A stretch of 6,839 nt of DNA from contig JAIFMT010000247.1 of NCBI GenBank assembly GCA_020048295.1, positions 1-6,839 of the forward strand. The letters are read 5' to 3'. The translations under genes were made by a program, and so were the position numbers. Positions 1 to 6,839 of the stretch are shown here, piece by piece. Position 1 is the first letter of the stretch; the number at the start of each line of letters is the position of its first letter. The DNA is from Rhodoferax sp. (GTDB lineage: Bacteria; Pseudomonadota; Gammaproteobacteria; Burkholderiales; Burkholderiaceae). The notes beneath the pieces are model-generated. The model was not told where the DNA came from. It worked only from the letters and a program-made list of their open reading frames with translations, and did not search any database.

Positions 1-3000
1 TGCGCCGCTTTGGCGAGGGCCTGAACGCCAACGAATCGGGCAACTACTATGTGGCGGTGCGCACGCTGGTCAACGCGATTGATTTTTTGCAGCAGCGGCA
101 AGATTTTTTGCTTGAAGACCTGAAAACGCTCAATGACCGCATTCGTACCGAAAGCGATCGGCGGCTGGAGCGTACCAGCCAGCTGCTGATGCTGGCGGCA
201 CTGCTGTCGTTCATCAGCCTGGCGCTGCTGGCAGCGGCCATGTTTTACCTCAGTGGCCGCATCGAGCGCCAGTTGCTCGACAGTCAAAACCGCCTGCGCC
301 GCGCGCTTGACACGCTGGAATTTGAAAAAGTGCAGCTGCACACGCTGGTGGCCACCATTCCGGCGCTGGTCTGGCTGAAAGACGCGCAAGGGGTCTATCT
401 GGCCTGCAACCCGGCATTTGAGCGCCTGTATGACGTCACCGAGGCACAGCTACTGGGCAAGACCGACTACGATTTTGTCGATCAGGCCACGGCTGACTTC
501 TTTCGTGCGCACGACCACGCCGCCGAAGCGCAGGGCCGCGCCAGCGTCAACGAAGAATGGCTGGACTTCAAGGCCGATGGCTACCGCGGCCTGTTCGAGA
601 CCACCAAGTCACCCATGTTTGCCGCCGACGGCAAGCTGATTGGCGTGCTGGGCATGGCCTACGACATCACCGAGCGTCGCAGCACGCAAGACGAGCTGAT
701 GCACCACCGCGACCACCTCGAAGAACTGGTGCTGGCGCGCACCGCCGAACTGAGCGATGCCAAGCAGGCGGCCGAAGATGCCAGCCGCGCCAAGAGCGCT
801 TTTCTGGCCAACATGAGCCACGAAATCCGCACCCCGCTCAACGCCATCATCGGGCTGACCTACCTGCTGCGCCGCGATGCCGTGCTGCAGCGCCAGATTG
901 AACAGCTTGACCGGGTCACCGAGTCAGCCCAGCACCTGCTGGGGGTGATCAACGACATTCTTGATTTTTCAAAGATTGAGGCGGGCCGGCTGACGCTGGA
1001 GTCGGTGTCGTTTGCGATTGAGGCGGTGTTTCAGACCACCTTTGACATGATTGCCAGCCCGGCGGCGGCCAAGGCACTCGAGGTGGTGATCGACATCGAC
1101 CCGGAACTGCCCCACCTGCTGCAAGGCGACCGCATGCGGCTGGGGCAAATACTGATCAACTTTGCCAGCAATGCGGTCAAGTTCACCGAGCGCGGTCACA
1201 TTGTGCTGCTGGCCCGGCGTGCGCCAGCCAGCGCGAACCTGGTGATGGTGCATTTTGAAGTGCAAGACAGCGGCATTGGCTTGTCGCCAGAGCAGCAGGG
1301 GCGGCTGTTTCAGGCGTTTGAGCAGGGCGATGCCTCTACCACGCGCAAGTTTGGCGGCACCGGGCTGGGGCTGGCCATTTGCCGTCGTCTGGCCGAGCTG
1401 ATGGGCGGCCAGGTGAGTGTGCACAGTGTGCCCGGCCAGGGCAGCTGCTTTAGTCTGGACGTGCCGCTGAGCCTGCCCGCCAATGTGCCTGGCGAGACCC
1501 TTGCGCCACCACCGCTGGCCGCTGCCAGCTTGGGCAGCGTGCCTGCGCAGCGGGTGCTGGTGGTGGATGACCGGGCCGAAACCCGCAGCGTGCTGGTGCG
1601 CATGTTGCAAAGCTTTGGCATGCAGCCCGCCACCGCCAGCAGCAGCACGCAGGCGCTGGCGCTGCTGACCGAGGCGATATCGCAAGGCCAGCCGTTTGAC
1701 CTGGTGCTGCTGGATGCGCTGATGCCCGACAGCAACGGCATTGACAGCGTGCAGCGCCTGCGTGAGGCCACAGCCGGCGCCTCGGCACCCAAAATCATCC
1801 TCATGCTGAGCCACGGTGCCGAGCCACCGCAGGCGCTGCTGCACCAGGGCGCGGTGCACAGCACCTTGCACAAACCGGTGACACCCTCGGCGCTGTTTGA
1901 CACACTGGCACATGCCATCAGCGGGCAGCCGCTGCGGCTGCGCCCGGCCACGGGCAGCGTCAGCCTGCATCAGCCGCAATTAATTGGGCGGCGCGTGCTG
2001 CTGGCTGAAGACAACCCGATCAACCAGGTGGTGGCACTTGACTTGCTGCACGACATGGGCCTGACGGTGGAGCTGGCGCAAGACGGTGAACAGGCCGTCA
2101 ACATGGCCCGCGCCAGCGCCTATGACCTGATTCTGATGGACGTGCAGATGCCCAAAAAAGACGGCATGGAAGCCACCCGCAATATCCGCAGTTTGCCGGG
2201 GCGCGCGCAGGTGCCAATTTTGGCCATGACCGCCAACGTGTTTGACGAAGACCGGCAAGCCTGCCTGGCCGCCGGCATGAACGACCATGTGGCCAAACCG
2301 ATTGACCCGGAGGTGCTGGTCAAGGCCCTGCTGCGCTGGCTGCAGGGCAAACCCGCCACCGCTGGGTCAGCGCCCACTGCCACCCAAGCCGAAACCCAAA
2401 TCCAGACTCAAGCACCGGCCGAAGTGCCGCCCGCGCCACCCGAAGCGGAAGTGGCCAACCCGCCAGTCGAGGCCACGCTACAGGCACTGCGCGCCATAGA
2501 CGGGCTGGAGGTGGACACCGCGCTGCGGCTGGTGCGCGGCAACGTCAGCACTTATCTGCGTGTTTTGACGCTGTTTGTCGATGGCCACGCCGATGACCCG
2601 GCCCGGCTACAGGCGCATGTGGCGCAGCAGCAACTGCGCGATGCACAGCGGCTGGCGCACACGCTCAAGGGCAGCGCTGGCAATGTGGGCATGGTGTCAA
2701 TTCAGCGCAACGCGGCCGCCATCGAGAAGGCGCTGCAAAGCGAAACCACCGATGCCGTTGGGCCGGCACTGGCCCGGTTGACGGCCGAGTTGCCAGCCTT
2801 TGTGACCCGCGTGCGCAGCGCATTGGCCAGCTTGGCAGGCAGCATCGGCAGCGGCAGCACCGCCGCCCACGCAGCGCCCAGCGAGGCACAGAGCGCGCAG
2901 CTGGTGGCTGGCTTGCGCGCGCTGCTGCAGGCCTCTGACATGGATGCACGGCGCTACTTTGAAAAAAATCAAGCGCACATGACCGATATTCTGGGCGCAG

Positions 3001-3080
3001 CAGCGGCCGCCGATCTGGGAAAATACATCTCCGAGTTTTTATTTGAAGAAGCGCTTGCGCTACTGGACCGTCCAAAATGA
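1..3080 (+). CDS. Hybrid sensor histidine kinase (PAS-HisKA-HATPase-REC-REC-HPt), 5' end outside window
   Basis: Inner-membrane sensor kinase that should autophosphorylate and pass phosphate through receiver and HPt domains to a response regulator. Residues are counted from the first whole codon (base 3); 1025 are visible. The frame is open to the left edge, so the GTG at 51 is not taken as the start. A membrane helix lies at about 60-83, followed by a coiled linker and a PAS/PAC domain at about 113-224. HisKA follows with H-box SHEIRTPLN (His273), then HATPase with N-box Asn386/Asn390, DSGIG at 422-426 and GGTGLG at 451-456. REC1 (about 516-638) has D522/D523, D571, S603 and K624. REC2 (about 664-781) has E669/D670, D713, T743 and K765. 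A Pro/Ala/Gln-rich linker (about 783-823) leads to HPt with [11 protein letters not shown] (His886). A helical tail (about 956-1025) ends the protein. All phosphotransfer residues are present. The signal sensed is unknown. The stop overlaps the downstream regulator start (ATGA), implying a shared transcript. Confidence 0.96.
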   Translation, partial: RRFGEGLNANESGNYYVAVRTLVNAIDFLQQRQDFLLEDLKTLNDRIRTESDRRLERTSQLLMLAALLSFISLALLAAAMFYLSGRIERQLLDSQNRLRRALDTLEFEKVQLHTLVATIPALVWLKDAQGVYLACNPAFERLYDVTEAQLLGKTDYDFVDQATADFFRAHDHAAEAQGRASVNEEWLDFKADGYRGLFETTKSPMFAADGKLIGVLGMAYDITERRSTQDELMHHRDHLEELVLARTAELSDAKQAAEDASRAKSAFLANMSHEIRTPLNAIIGLTYLLRRDAVLQRQIEQLDRVTESAQHLLGVINDILDFSKIEAGRLTLESVSFAIEAVFQTTFDMIASPAAAKALEVVIDIDPELPHLLQGDRMRLGQILINFASNAVKFTERGHIVLLARRAPASANLVMVHFEVQDSGIGLSPEQQGRLFQAFEQGDASTTRKFGGTGLGLAICRRLAELMGGQVSVHSVPGQGSCFSLDVPLSLPANVPGETLAPPPLAAASLGSVPAQRVLVVDDRAETRSVLVRMLQSFGMQPATASSSTQALALLTEAISQGQPFDLVLLDALMPDSNGIDSVQRLREATAGASAPKIILMLSHGAEPPQALLHQGAVHSTLHKPVTPSALFDTLAHAISGQPLRLRPATGSVSLHQPQLIGRRVLLAEDNPINQVVALDLLHDMGLTVELAQDGEQAVNMARASAYDLILMDVQMPKKDGMEATRNIRSLPGRAQVPILAMTANVFDEDRQACLAAGMNDHVAKPIDPEVLVKALLRWLQGKPATAGSAPTATQAETQIQTQAPAEVPPAPPEAEVANPPVEATLQALRAIDGLEVDTALRLVRGNVSTYLRVLTLFVDGHADDPARLQAHVAQQQLRDAQRLAHTLKGSAGNVGMVSIQRNAAAIEKALQSETTDAVGPALARLTAELPAFVTRVRSALASLAGSIGSGSTAAHAAPSEAQSAQLVAGLRALLQASDMDARRYFEKNQAHMTDILGAAAAADLGKYISEFLFEEALALLDRPK

Positions 3081-4198
3081 ACACCTCCCCTGTTGTGCTG
3101 GTGGTTGATGACCAACCCGAGAACCTTGCCATTCTGGGTGAGTTGCTGCAAAGCCGCTACCGCGTCAAGGTGGCCAACTCGGGCGAGCGGGCGCTGCGCG
3201 TGGCCGCCGCCCAGCCGCTGCCCGACCTGATTCTGCTGGATGTGATGATGCCCGACCTGGACGGCTACCAGGTGCTGGCGCAGTTGCGCAGCAACCCGCT
3301 GACGCGCCATATTCCGGTGATTTTTGTCACCGCCCGCGACAGCCCCACCGACGAAGAAATGGGCTTGCAGCTGGGAGCGGTTGACTACATCACCAAGCCT
3401 GTCAAGCCGCTGGTAGCACTGGCCCGCGTCAAAACCCAGATTGAGAACAAGCGCGCCCGCGACTGGCTCAGCGACCAAAACGTGTTCCTGGAGTCCGAGG
3501 TGCTGCGCCGCATGCACGACAACGAGCTGGTGCAAAACGCCAGCCTGCACGCGCTGGCCATATTGGCTGAAACCCGCGACACCGACACCGGCTTGCACAT
3601 CCACCGCACCCAGGCCTATGTGGAAGTGCTGGCGCGGGCCTTGTACGAGGATACGGCGTACCAGGCTGAGCTGGCCGACGGCAAACTCAAACTGATCGTG
3701 CAGGCCGCGCCGCTGCACGACATTGGCAAGGTGGGCATTGCCGACCACATCCTGCGCAAGCCAGGTCGCCTGACCCCCGAAGAGTTTGACACCATCAAAA
3801 CCCACAGCAGAATTGGTGGCGATGCCATCGCGCTGGCGATTCAGCGCGTCAAGGAGACCGACCACTCCAGCTACCCGGTGGAGGGCTACCCACTGGCGTT
3901 TCTGGATGTGGCGCGTCAGATTGCCATGTGGCACCACGAGCGCTGGGACGGTGATGGTTACCCTGATGGTCTGGCCGGCCAGGCCATCCCACTGGCGGCG
4001 CGCATTATGGCGCTGGCGGATGTGTTTGACGTGGTGACCACGCGGCGCATCTACAAGGAAGCTCGGCCCGCCAGCGAGGCGTTTGCCATCATCGCGCAAG
4101 AGCGCGGCACCCAGTTTGACCCGGTGCTGGCCGATGTCTTCATCAGTCTGCGCCCGGAACTTGAAGCCATTGCCTTGCGACTGGCCGATGCCAATTGA
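3077..4198 (+). CDS. Response regulator with HD-GYP domain, predicted c-di-GMP phosphodiesterase
   Basis: Cytoplasmic two-component regulator of 373 residues, predicted to hydrolyse cyclic di-GMP when its receiver is phosphorylated. The receiver (about 6-120) has D11/D12, phosphoacceptor D55 in [12 protein letters not shown]85 and K107. A helical linker (about 120-155) leads to the HD-GYP domain. Visible signature elements are ETRD at 165-168, H174, the HD pair H214/D215 in LHDIGKVG, H243 in [22 protein letters not shown] at 286-299, and DVFD at 315-318. The metal-binding and GYP residues appear complete, so activity is expected. As in this regulator subfamily, an extra loop separates the H243 region from HHE. 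The ATG lies inside the kinase stop and no clear Shine-Dalgarno sequence precedes it, so translation is probably coupled to the kinase gene. The kinase is the obvious phosphate donor. The architecture resembles RpfG, but the partner kinase is not RpfC-like at its N-terminus, so I give no symbol. Confidence 0.95.
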   Translation: MNTSPVVLVVDDQPENLAILGELLQSRYRVKVANSGERALRVAAAQPLPDLILLDVMMPDLDGYQVLAQLRSNPLTRHIPVIFVTARDSPTDEEMGLQLGAVDYITKPVKPLVALARVKTQIENKRARDWLSDQNVFLESEVLRRMHDNELVQNASLHALAILAETRDTDTGLHIHRTQAYVEVLARALYEDTAYQAELADGKLKLIVQAAPLHDIGKVGIADHILRKPGRLTPEEFDTIKTHSRIGGDAIALAIQRVKETDHSSYPVEGYPLAFLDVARQIAMWHHERWDGDGYPDGLAGQAIPLAARIMALADVFDVVTTRRIYKEARPASEAFAIIAQERGTQFDPVLADVFISLRPELEAIALRLADAN

Positions 4199-4218
4199 TA
4201 TCACGGCCCGGCTGAAAC

Positions 4219-4268
4219 TATTATTTCTATAGCTGTCAGCGCTTATTGAATAAGGGCTAGAGACATAA
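4219..4268. repeat. Palindromic interspersed repeat (Comamonadaceae type) between convergent genes
   Basis: AT-rich flanks surround an imperfect inverted repeat: left arm AGCGCTTAT (4238-4246), loop TGA, right arm ATAAGGGCT (4250-4258), with 8 of 9 pairs matched and one G-G mismatch. The core, with the preceding TATAGCTG and following AGAG, matches my memory of a short element scattered through intergenic regions of Rhodoferax, Polaromonas and Acidovorax relatives. It fills most of the 74-base gap between the HD-GYP and ychF stops. It could act as a folded 3' end protecting both transcripts, but neither side carries a U-tract, so it is not a classical terminator. Family identity is from recall, not from a search. 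Confidence 0.6.
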
Positions 4269-4272
4269 ATCG

Positions 4273-5361
4273 TTATGAACTAAAGAGGAAATTCATGACA
4301 TCGCCGTCCTTCACCACATAGTCTTTGCCTTCGCTGCGCATCTTGCCGGCATCTTTGGCACCTTGCTCGCCCTTGAAGGCGATGAAGTCGTCGTACGCAA
4401 TGGTCTGGGCGCGAATGTAGCCCTTCTCGAAATCGGTATGAATCACGCCCGCGGCCTGCGGGCCGGTGTCGCCCTTGTGGATGGTCCAGGCGCGCACCTC
4501 CTTGACCCCGGCGGTGAAATAGGTTTGCAGGCCCAGCAAGTCATACGCGGCGCGAATCAGGCGGTTCAGGCCCGGCTCGTGCAAGCCCATTTCTTCCAGA
4601 AACAACAAGCGGTCGTCGTCGCTCATGTCGGCCATCTCGGCTTCGAGCTTGGCGCTGATGGCCACCACCGGGGCATTTTGCGCAGCGGCGTATTCTTTTA
4701 GCCGGTCGAGATACGGGTTGTTCTCAAAACCGTCTTCGGCCACGTTGGCGACAAACATCGCCGGTTTGGCGGTAATCAGGAAAAACTGTTTCAGCAGCGG
4801 TTGGTCTTCCTTGCTGAAGTCGAGCGCGCGCACCGGCTTGGCCTCGTTGAGCGCCGCCTGGCAGCGCTCCAGGATCGACACCAGCTTGGCGGCTTCCTTG
4901 TCGCCGCCCGACTTGGCCACCTTCTGGTAACGCGACAGCGACTTTTCAACCGTGCTCAGGTCAGCCAGGCACAGCTCGGTCTGAATGACTTCGATGTCAG
5001 AGACCGGGTCCACCCGACCTGCCACATGCACCACGTTGTCGTCTTCAAAGCAGCGCACCACGTTCACGGTGGCATCGGTTTCGCGAATATGCGCCAGAAA
5101 CTTGTTGCCCAGGCCCTCGCCGGTGCTGGCCCCGGCCACCAGACCAGCAATATCCACAAACTCGACAATGGCGCGCTGGATTTTTTGCGGCTTGACGATG
5201 GCCGCCAGCGCATCAAGCCGCACGTCGGGTACCTCAACGATGCCTACATTGGGCTCGATGGTGCAAAAGGGGTAGTTCTCCGCCGCAATACCCGCCTTGG
5301 TCAGCGCGTTGAACAGGGTCGATTTACCAACATTGGGCAAGCCCACAATGCCACACTTCAT
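4273..5361 (-). CDS. ychF: Redox-regulated ATPase YchF (Obg-like ATPase)
   Basis: Cytoplasmic P-loop protein of the TRAFAC class, Obg family, 362 residues, about the usual YchF length. YchF/OLA1 proteins hydrolyse ATP rather than GTP, bind ribosomes and are linked to stress responses; in E. coli YchF a cysteine mediates redox inhibition. Visible here: P-loop GLPNVGKS at 7-14; the cysteine of [10 protein letters not shown] (C33), aligning with E. coli C35; switch II DIAGL at 70-74; NVAE at 206-209, the YchF form of the G4 motif that departs from NKxD and underlies ATP preference; a helical segment at about 125-185; and a C-terminal TGS domain (about 278-361). The start is set by the conserved [14 protein letters not shown] opening and the ribosome binding site 5 bases upstream. 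The protein ends MNFLFSS, where I would expect MNFLFNV from related bacteria. The stop lies 4 bases beyond the mapped palindromic repeat. It is downstream of the rhodanese gene by 58 bases. Confidence 0.98.
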   Translation of the reverse strand: MKCGIVGLPNVGKSTLFNALTKAGIAAENYPFCTIEPNVGIVEVPDVRLDALAAIVKPQKIQRAIVEFVDIAGLVAGASTGEGLGNKFLAHIRETDATVNVVRCFEDDNVVHVAGRVDPVSDIEVIQTELCLADLSTVEKSLSRYQKVAKSGGDKEAAKLVSILERCQAALNEAKPVRALDFSKEDQPLLKQFFLITAKPAMFVANVAEDGFENNPYLDRLKEYAAAQNAPVVAISAKLEAEMADMSDDDRLLFLEEMGLHEPGLNRLIRAAYDLLGLQTYFTAGVKEVRAWTIHKGDTGPQAAGVIHTDFEKGYIRAQTIAYDDFIAFKGEQGAKDAGKMRSEGKDYVVKDGDVMNFLFSS

Positions 5362-5366
5362 AAAAA

Positions 5367-5372
5367 TCCTTA
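5367..5372 (-). promoter_or_regulatory. Ribosome binding site of ychF
   Basis: On the minus strand TAAGGA lies 5 bases before the ATG at 5361, in an otherwise AT-rich leader. This good Shine-Dalgarno match supports the chosen start and means ychF can be translated independently of the upstream rhodanese gene. I see no convincing sigma-70 promoter in the 58-base gap. Confidence 0.7.
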
Positions 5373-5419
5373 AAAATCAATCATTTGCCAAAAAAGTTGT
5401 GCGCCAGCCTGGGCGGCGT

Positions 5420-5776
5420 TCAGTTCAGCAACTTGCTCCAGGTGCCAATGTTATGAACATTCTGGTAGCCCTTGCGCTTGAGCATCATCCGCGCCATGCC
5501 ACTGCGCGAGCCGCTGGCGCAGCAAACCACCACCGGCGCGTTCTTGGGTATCTCGCCCAGCCGGTGGCCCAGTTCCTGCAGCGGGATGTTGATGGTGCCA
5601 GGCGCATTGCCATGGGCAAACTCGGCGGCCGAGCGCACGTCAACCAGAGTGGCCCCATTCTTTTTCAGTTCCGGCAGCATCGCCAGAACCTTTTTTGTGT
5701 TCCACCATTTGTAGCCAAACCAGAGAACCAAAGCCAGCAAGGGCCAATACTTCTGAAATAAATCCGCAAAATCCAT
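5420..5776 (-). CDS. Membrane-anchored rhodanese-like domain protein
   Basis: Single-domain rhodanese of 118 residues, a family that carries sulfane sulfur on an active-site cysteine; the physiological acceptor here is unknown. A hydrophobic N-terminal helix (about 10-25, WPLLALVLWFGYKWW) is followed by the positive residues of NTKK, which predicts an N-terminal anchor with the catalytic domain in the cytoplasm. The domain shows LVDVRSAAEFAHGNAPGTIN at 44-63, the common rhodanese DVR...E...G..PG..N pattern, and the active loop CASGSR at 86-91, with C86 as the predicted catalytic cysteine and C85 directly before it. The ATG at 5776 is preferred over an in-frame GTG at 5821: it has GAGG 5 bases upstream, starts right before the membrane helix, and the longer form adds an unrelated-looking 15 residues. 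It lies between a DUF1850 gene and ychF on the same strand; no functional link to either is evident. Confidence 0.9.
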   Translation of the reverse strand: MDFADLFQKYWPLLALVLWFGYKWWNTKKVLAMLPELKKNGATLVDVRSAAEFAHGNAPGTINIPLQELGHRLGEIPKNAPVVVCCASGSRSGMARMMLKRKGYQNVHNIGTWSKLLN

Positions 5777-5780
5777 AAAA

Positions 5781-5785
5781 ACCTC
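5781..5785 (-). promoter_or_regulatory. Ribosome binding site deciding the rhodanese start
   Basis: GAGGT on the minus strand, with GAGG 5 bases before the ATG at 5776. The alternative GTG at 5821 has no comparable site, so this motif decides the start. Confidence 0.65.
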
Positions 5786-5803
5786 GTGTGAAAGAAGGGG
5801 GCA

Positions 5804-5831
5804 AGTATCGGTGAAGGCCACTCGTTGGCAA
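5804..5831 (-). promoter_or_regulatory. Candidate sigma-70 promoter for the rhodanese gene
   Basis: On the minus strand TTGCCA (5831-5826, 5 of 6 to the -35 consensus) is followed after 16 bases by GATACT (5809-5804, 4 of 6 to the -10 consensus). Transcription would start near 5797, about 20 bases before the rhodanese ATG, leaving room for its ribosome binding site and placing the alternative GTG at 5821 outside the transcript. It lies in the 69-base gap after DUF1850. Such matches occur by chance, so this is only a candidate. Confidence 0.3.
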
Positions 5832-5845
5832 ACCGCTCGCGGGAA

Positions 5846-6271
5846 TCACTGCTTGGCAGCAGCATCGGGTTGTGAAGTCTCGCGCGGCTGCTGGCAGCTT
5901 TGGGCGGTGGTGGTGCCTGCTGCAACCGCAATCCAGTTCGACAGAGGACGACAGGAACCGGCGATGCAAATGTCGTAATCGCGGGCAAATTCCGAGCGGG
6001 TCAGCAGCAGACTGCGGCTCCAGCGCATCTCAGGGGTGGGGCGGTAGTGCCACACCCCTTTGGCGTAATGGGCACCCGCCGGGGGCTCCATGCCAGCCCC
6101 CGATCCTCGGACCCGTGCGCTGTTCAGAAACAACCAGCTGCCGATAATCATATAGTCTTCCTCCCAATCGATCTTTTCAATCGAATGCTGCCAGCGCAGC
6201 GTGAACCGGTCCACGGGAATCTGTGCCTGTAGCCCTCCGGCAAACAGACACAGTGCGGCCAGCAACGACAT
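5846..6271 (-). CDS. DUF1850 domain-containing protein, TRAP transporter-associated
   Basis: Small protein of 141 residues, predicted to be exported to the periplasm. I recognise DUF1850 from WQHSIEKIDWEEDY (27-40), ARVRGSGAGMEPPAGA (52-67), the GVWHYRP segment (72-78) and the C-terminal DICIAGSC (100-107). The family has no proven biochemical role as far as I know, but it is repeatedly encoded next to fused-permease TRAP-TAXI transporters, as here, so a periplasmic accessory role in uptake is a reasonable inference. A hydrophobic leader (1-16, ending LQA) looks like a signal peptide, although it lacks the usual positive residue near its start. The ATG at 6271 is the earliest possible start because an in-frame TGA lies at 6278-6280. 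Only 10 bases separate it from the permease stop and no good ribosome binding site is seen, suggesting coupled translation. C102 and C107 could form a disulfide. The Gln/Ala/Pro-rich tail after about residue 118 looks disordered. Confidence 0.85.
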   Translation of the reverse strand: MSLLAALCLFAGGLQAQIPVDRFTLRWQHSIEKIDWEEDYMIIGSWLFLNSARVRGSGAGMEPPAGAHYAKGVWHYRPTPEMRWSRSLLLTRSEFARDYDICIAGSCRPLSNWIAVAAGTTTAQSCQQPRETSQPDAAAKQ

Positions 6272-6281
6272 ATCCGGTCAA

Positions 6282-6839
6282 TTAGTTAGGCGGCAGGTCT
6301 GCCTGCTCTACAGTGGCCGATTGACGGGAGCGCAGCCACAACCAAACCAGCAGGACGGCCGCCATGGCAAAGCCAATCTGATCGGTCAGGTCAATCGCCG
6401 ACACCAGCATGGCCGCGGTGAGTGCGCACCAGATCCGTTGTGCAACGCTGAGGTTGGCTTGCAAATGTCCCACCACCACGCCACCCCACAGCACAATCGC
6501 CAGCAGGCACTTGAATACGACGTACAGCACGCCGGGGTAGGTCCAGTCGCCTTGCAGCATCAGCGCGTTGTCATACACCGCCATGAACGGGATGACAAAC
6601 CCGGCAATCGCAATCTGCGTGGCCTTGAAGCCAATCGCCATCGGCGATGCCTTGGCAATGGACGACGCAGCAAATGCCGCCAGCGCCACCGGTGGCGTCA
6701 GGTCGGCCATGATGCCGAAATAGAACACAAACATGTGCGACACCAGCAGCGGCACGCCCAGCTTGAGCAGGGCCGGCGCGGCAATCGAGCTGGTGATGAT
6801 GTAGTTGGGAATGGTCGGAATACCCATGCCCAGCACCAG
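6282..6839 (-). CDS. TRAP transporter fused permease (TAXI type), C-terminal part only
   Basis: The last 185 residues of an inner-membrane permease whose start lies beyond the right edge; the frame is open through the final base. TRAP transporters are secondary, ion-gradient-driven importers, usually of organic acids, fed by a periplasmic binding protein; in the TAXI group the small and large membrane subunits are fused. Family signatures are GMGIPTIPNY at 4-13 and FYFGIMADLTPPVALAAF at 39-56, followed by a SPMAIGFKAT element at 65-74. Hydrophobic segments lie at about 29-44, 72-89, 105-125, 136-151 and 153-170, followed by a short polar tail (about 171-185). The final two helices match the longer C-terminus typical of fused permeases, but the fusion itself cannot be seen here. 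The substrate cannot be inferred. The TAXI binding protein is not in the window and may lie further right. The downstream DUF1850 gene is the usual companion and supports the TAXI assignment. Confidence 0.92.
   Translation of the reverse strand: MVLGMGIPTIPNYIITSSIAAPALLKLGVPLLVSHMFVFYFGIMADLTPPVALAAFAASSIAKASPMAIGFKATQIAIAGFVIPFMAVYDNALMLQGDWTYPGVLYVVFKCLLAIVLWGGVVVGHLQANLSVAQRIWCALTAAMLVSAIDLTDQIGFAMAAVLLVWLWLRSRQSATVEQADLPPN

Noticed and set aside
51..53. GTG as start codon of the kinase
   Set aside because: The frame stays open to the left edge with plausible coding sequence ([16 protein letters not shown]), and starting here would leave the membrane helix without the first half of the sensor region.
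969..1979. Long minus-strand open frame opposite the kinase gene
   Set aside because: It lies wholly within well-matched kinase domains, and its translation is a His/Gln/Arg-rich composition typical of the antisense of GC-rich coding DNA, with no recognisable domain.
2969..4204. Minus-strand open frame of 411 codons covering the whole HD-GYP gene
   Set aside because: The plus strand encodes a complete receiver/HD-GYP protein with all motifs. The antisense product has no recognisable motif and is rich in Gln, His and Val, as expected of a shadow.
4238..4258. The convergent-gap hairpin as a standard bidirectional terminator
   Set aside because: No U-tract follows the stem on either strand, and the arms carry a mismatch. 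It fits an interspersed repeat better, although a role in 3' end stability remains possible.
4801..5373. Plus-strand open frame of 190 codons opposite ychF
   Set aside because: It is a shadow of the highly conserved ychF reading frame, and its translation resembles no family I know.
5390..5415. Possible rho-independent terminator between the rhodanese gene and ychF (minus strand)
   Set aside because: The stem is short and needs a bulge (5402-5406 with 5410-5415), and the six-T run lies 6 bases beyond it. This is too weak to call and would separate genes that may be cotranscribed.
5297..5761. Plus-strand open frame opposite the rhodanese gene and the ychF start
   Set aside because: It spans two genes and a gap on the other strand, has no recognisable domain, and the minus-strand genes have clear motifs and ribosome binding sites.

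Overview
The window looks like a chromosomal segment from a GC-rich betaproteobacterium, most likely Burkholderiales, family Comamonadaceae (Rhodoferax/Polaromonas/Acidovorax-like). The grounds are the overall base composition, the YchF sequence type, a TRAP permease followed by a DUF1850 gene, and an imperfect palindrome between two convergent genes that resembles a short interspersed repeat I recall from Comamonadaceae genomes. The assignment is by recognition, not by database search.

Left half, plus strand (1-4198): a signalling pair. A large hybrid sensor histidine kinase enters from the left edge with its true start outside the window. It has one visible membrane helix, then PAS, HisKA, HATPase, two receiver domains, an HPt domain and an extra C-terminal helical tail. 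Its stop overlaps the start of a response regulator by 4 bases (ATGA). That regulator joins a receiver to an HD-GYP domain, so it is a predicted cyclic-di-GMP phosphodiesterase. The simplest reading is a multistep phosphorelay (His, Asp, HPt His, Asp of the partner) that controls c-di-GMP breakdown.

Centre (4199-4272): a 74-base convergent intergenic gap that holds the palindromic repeat and nothing else recognisable.

Right half, minus strand (4273-6839), read from right to left: the C-terminal part of a TRAP transporter fused permease (TAXI type, cut by the window edge), a small secreted DUF1850 protein 10 bases downstream, a membrane-anchored single-domain rhodanese, and the conserved ATPase ychF next to the convergent gap. 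The permease and DUF1850 protein form a recurrent transport pair. The rhodanese may have its own promoter. ychF follows it by 58 bases with a good ribosome binding site.

Every gene here belongs to a known family. I see no phage, insertion sequence, CRISPR array, tRNA or rRNA. The points worth a second look are the kinase/HD-GYP phosphorelay with its unexplained tail, the interspersed repeat next to the ychF stop, and the DUF1850 protein with its cysteines.
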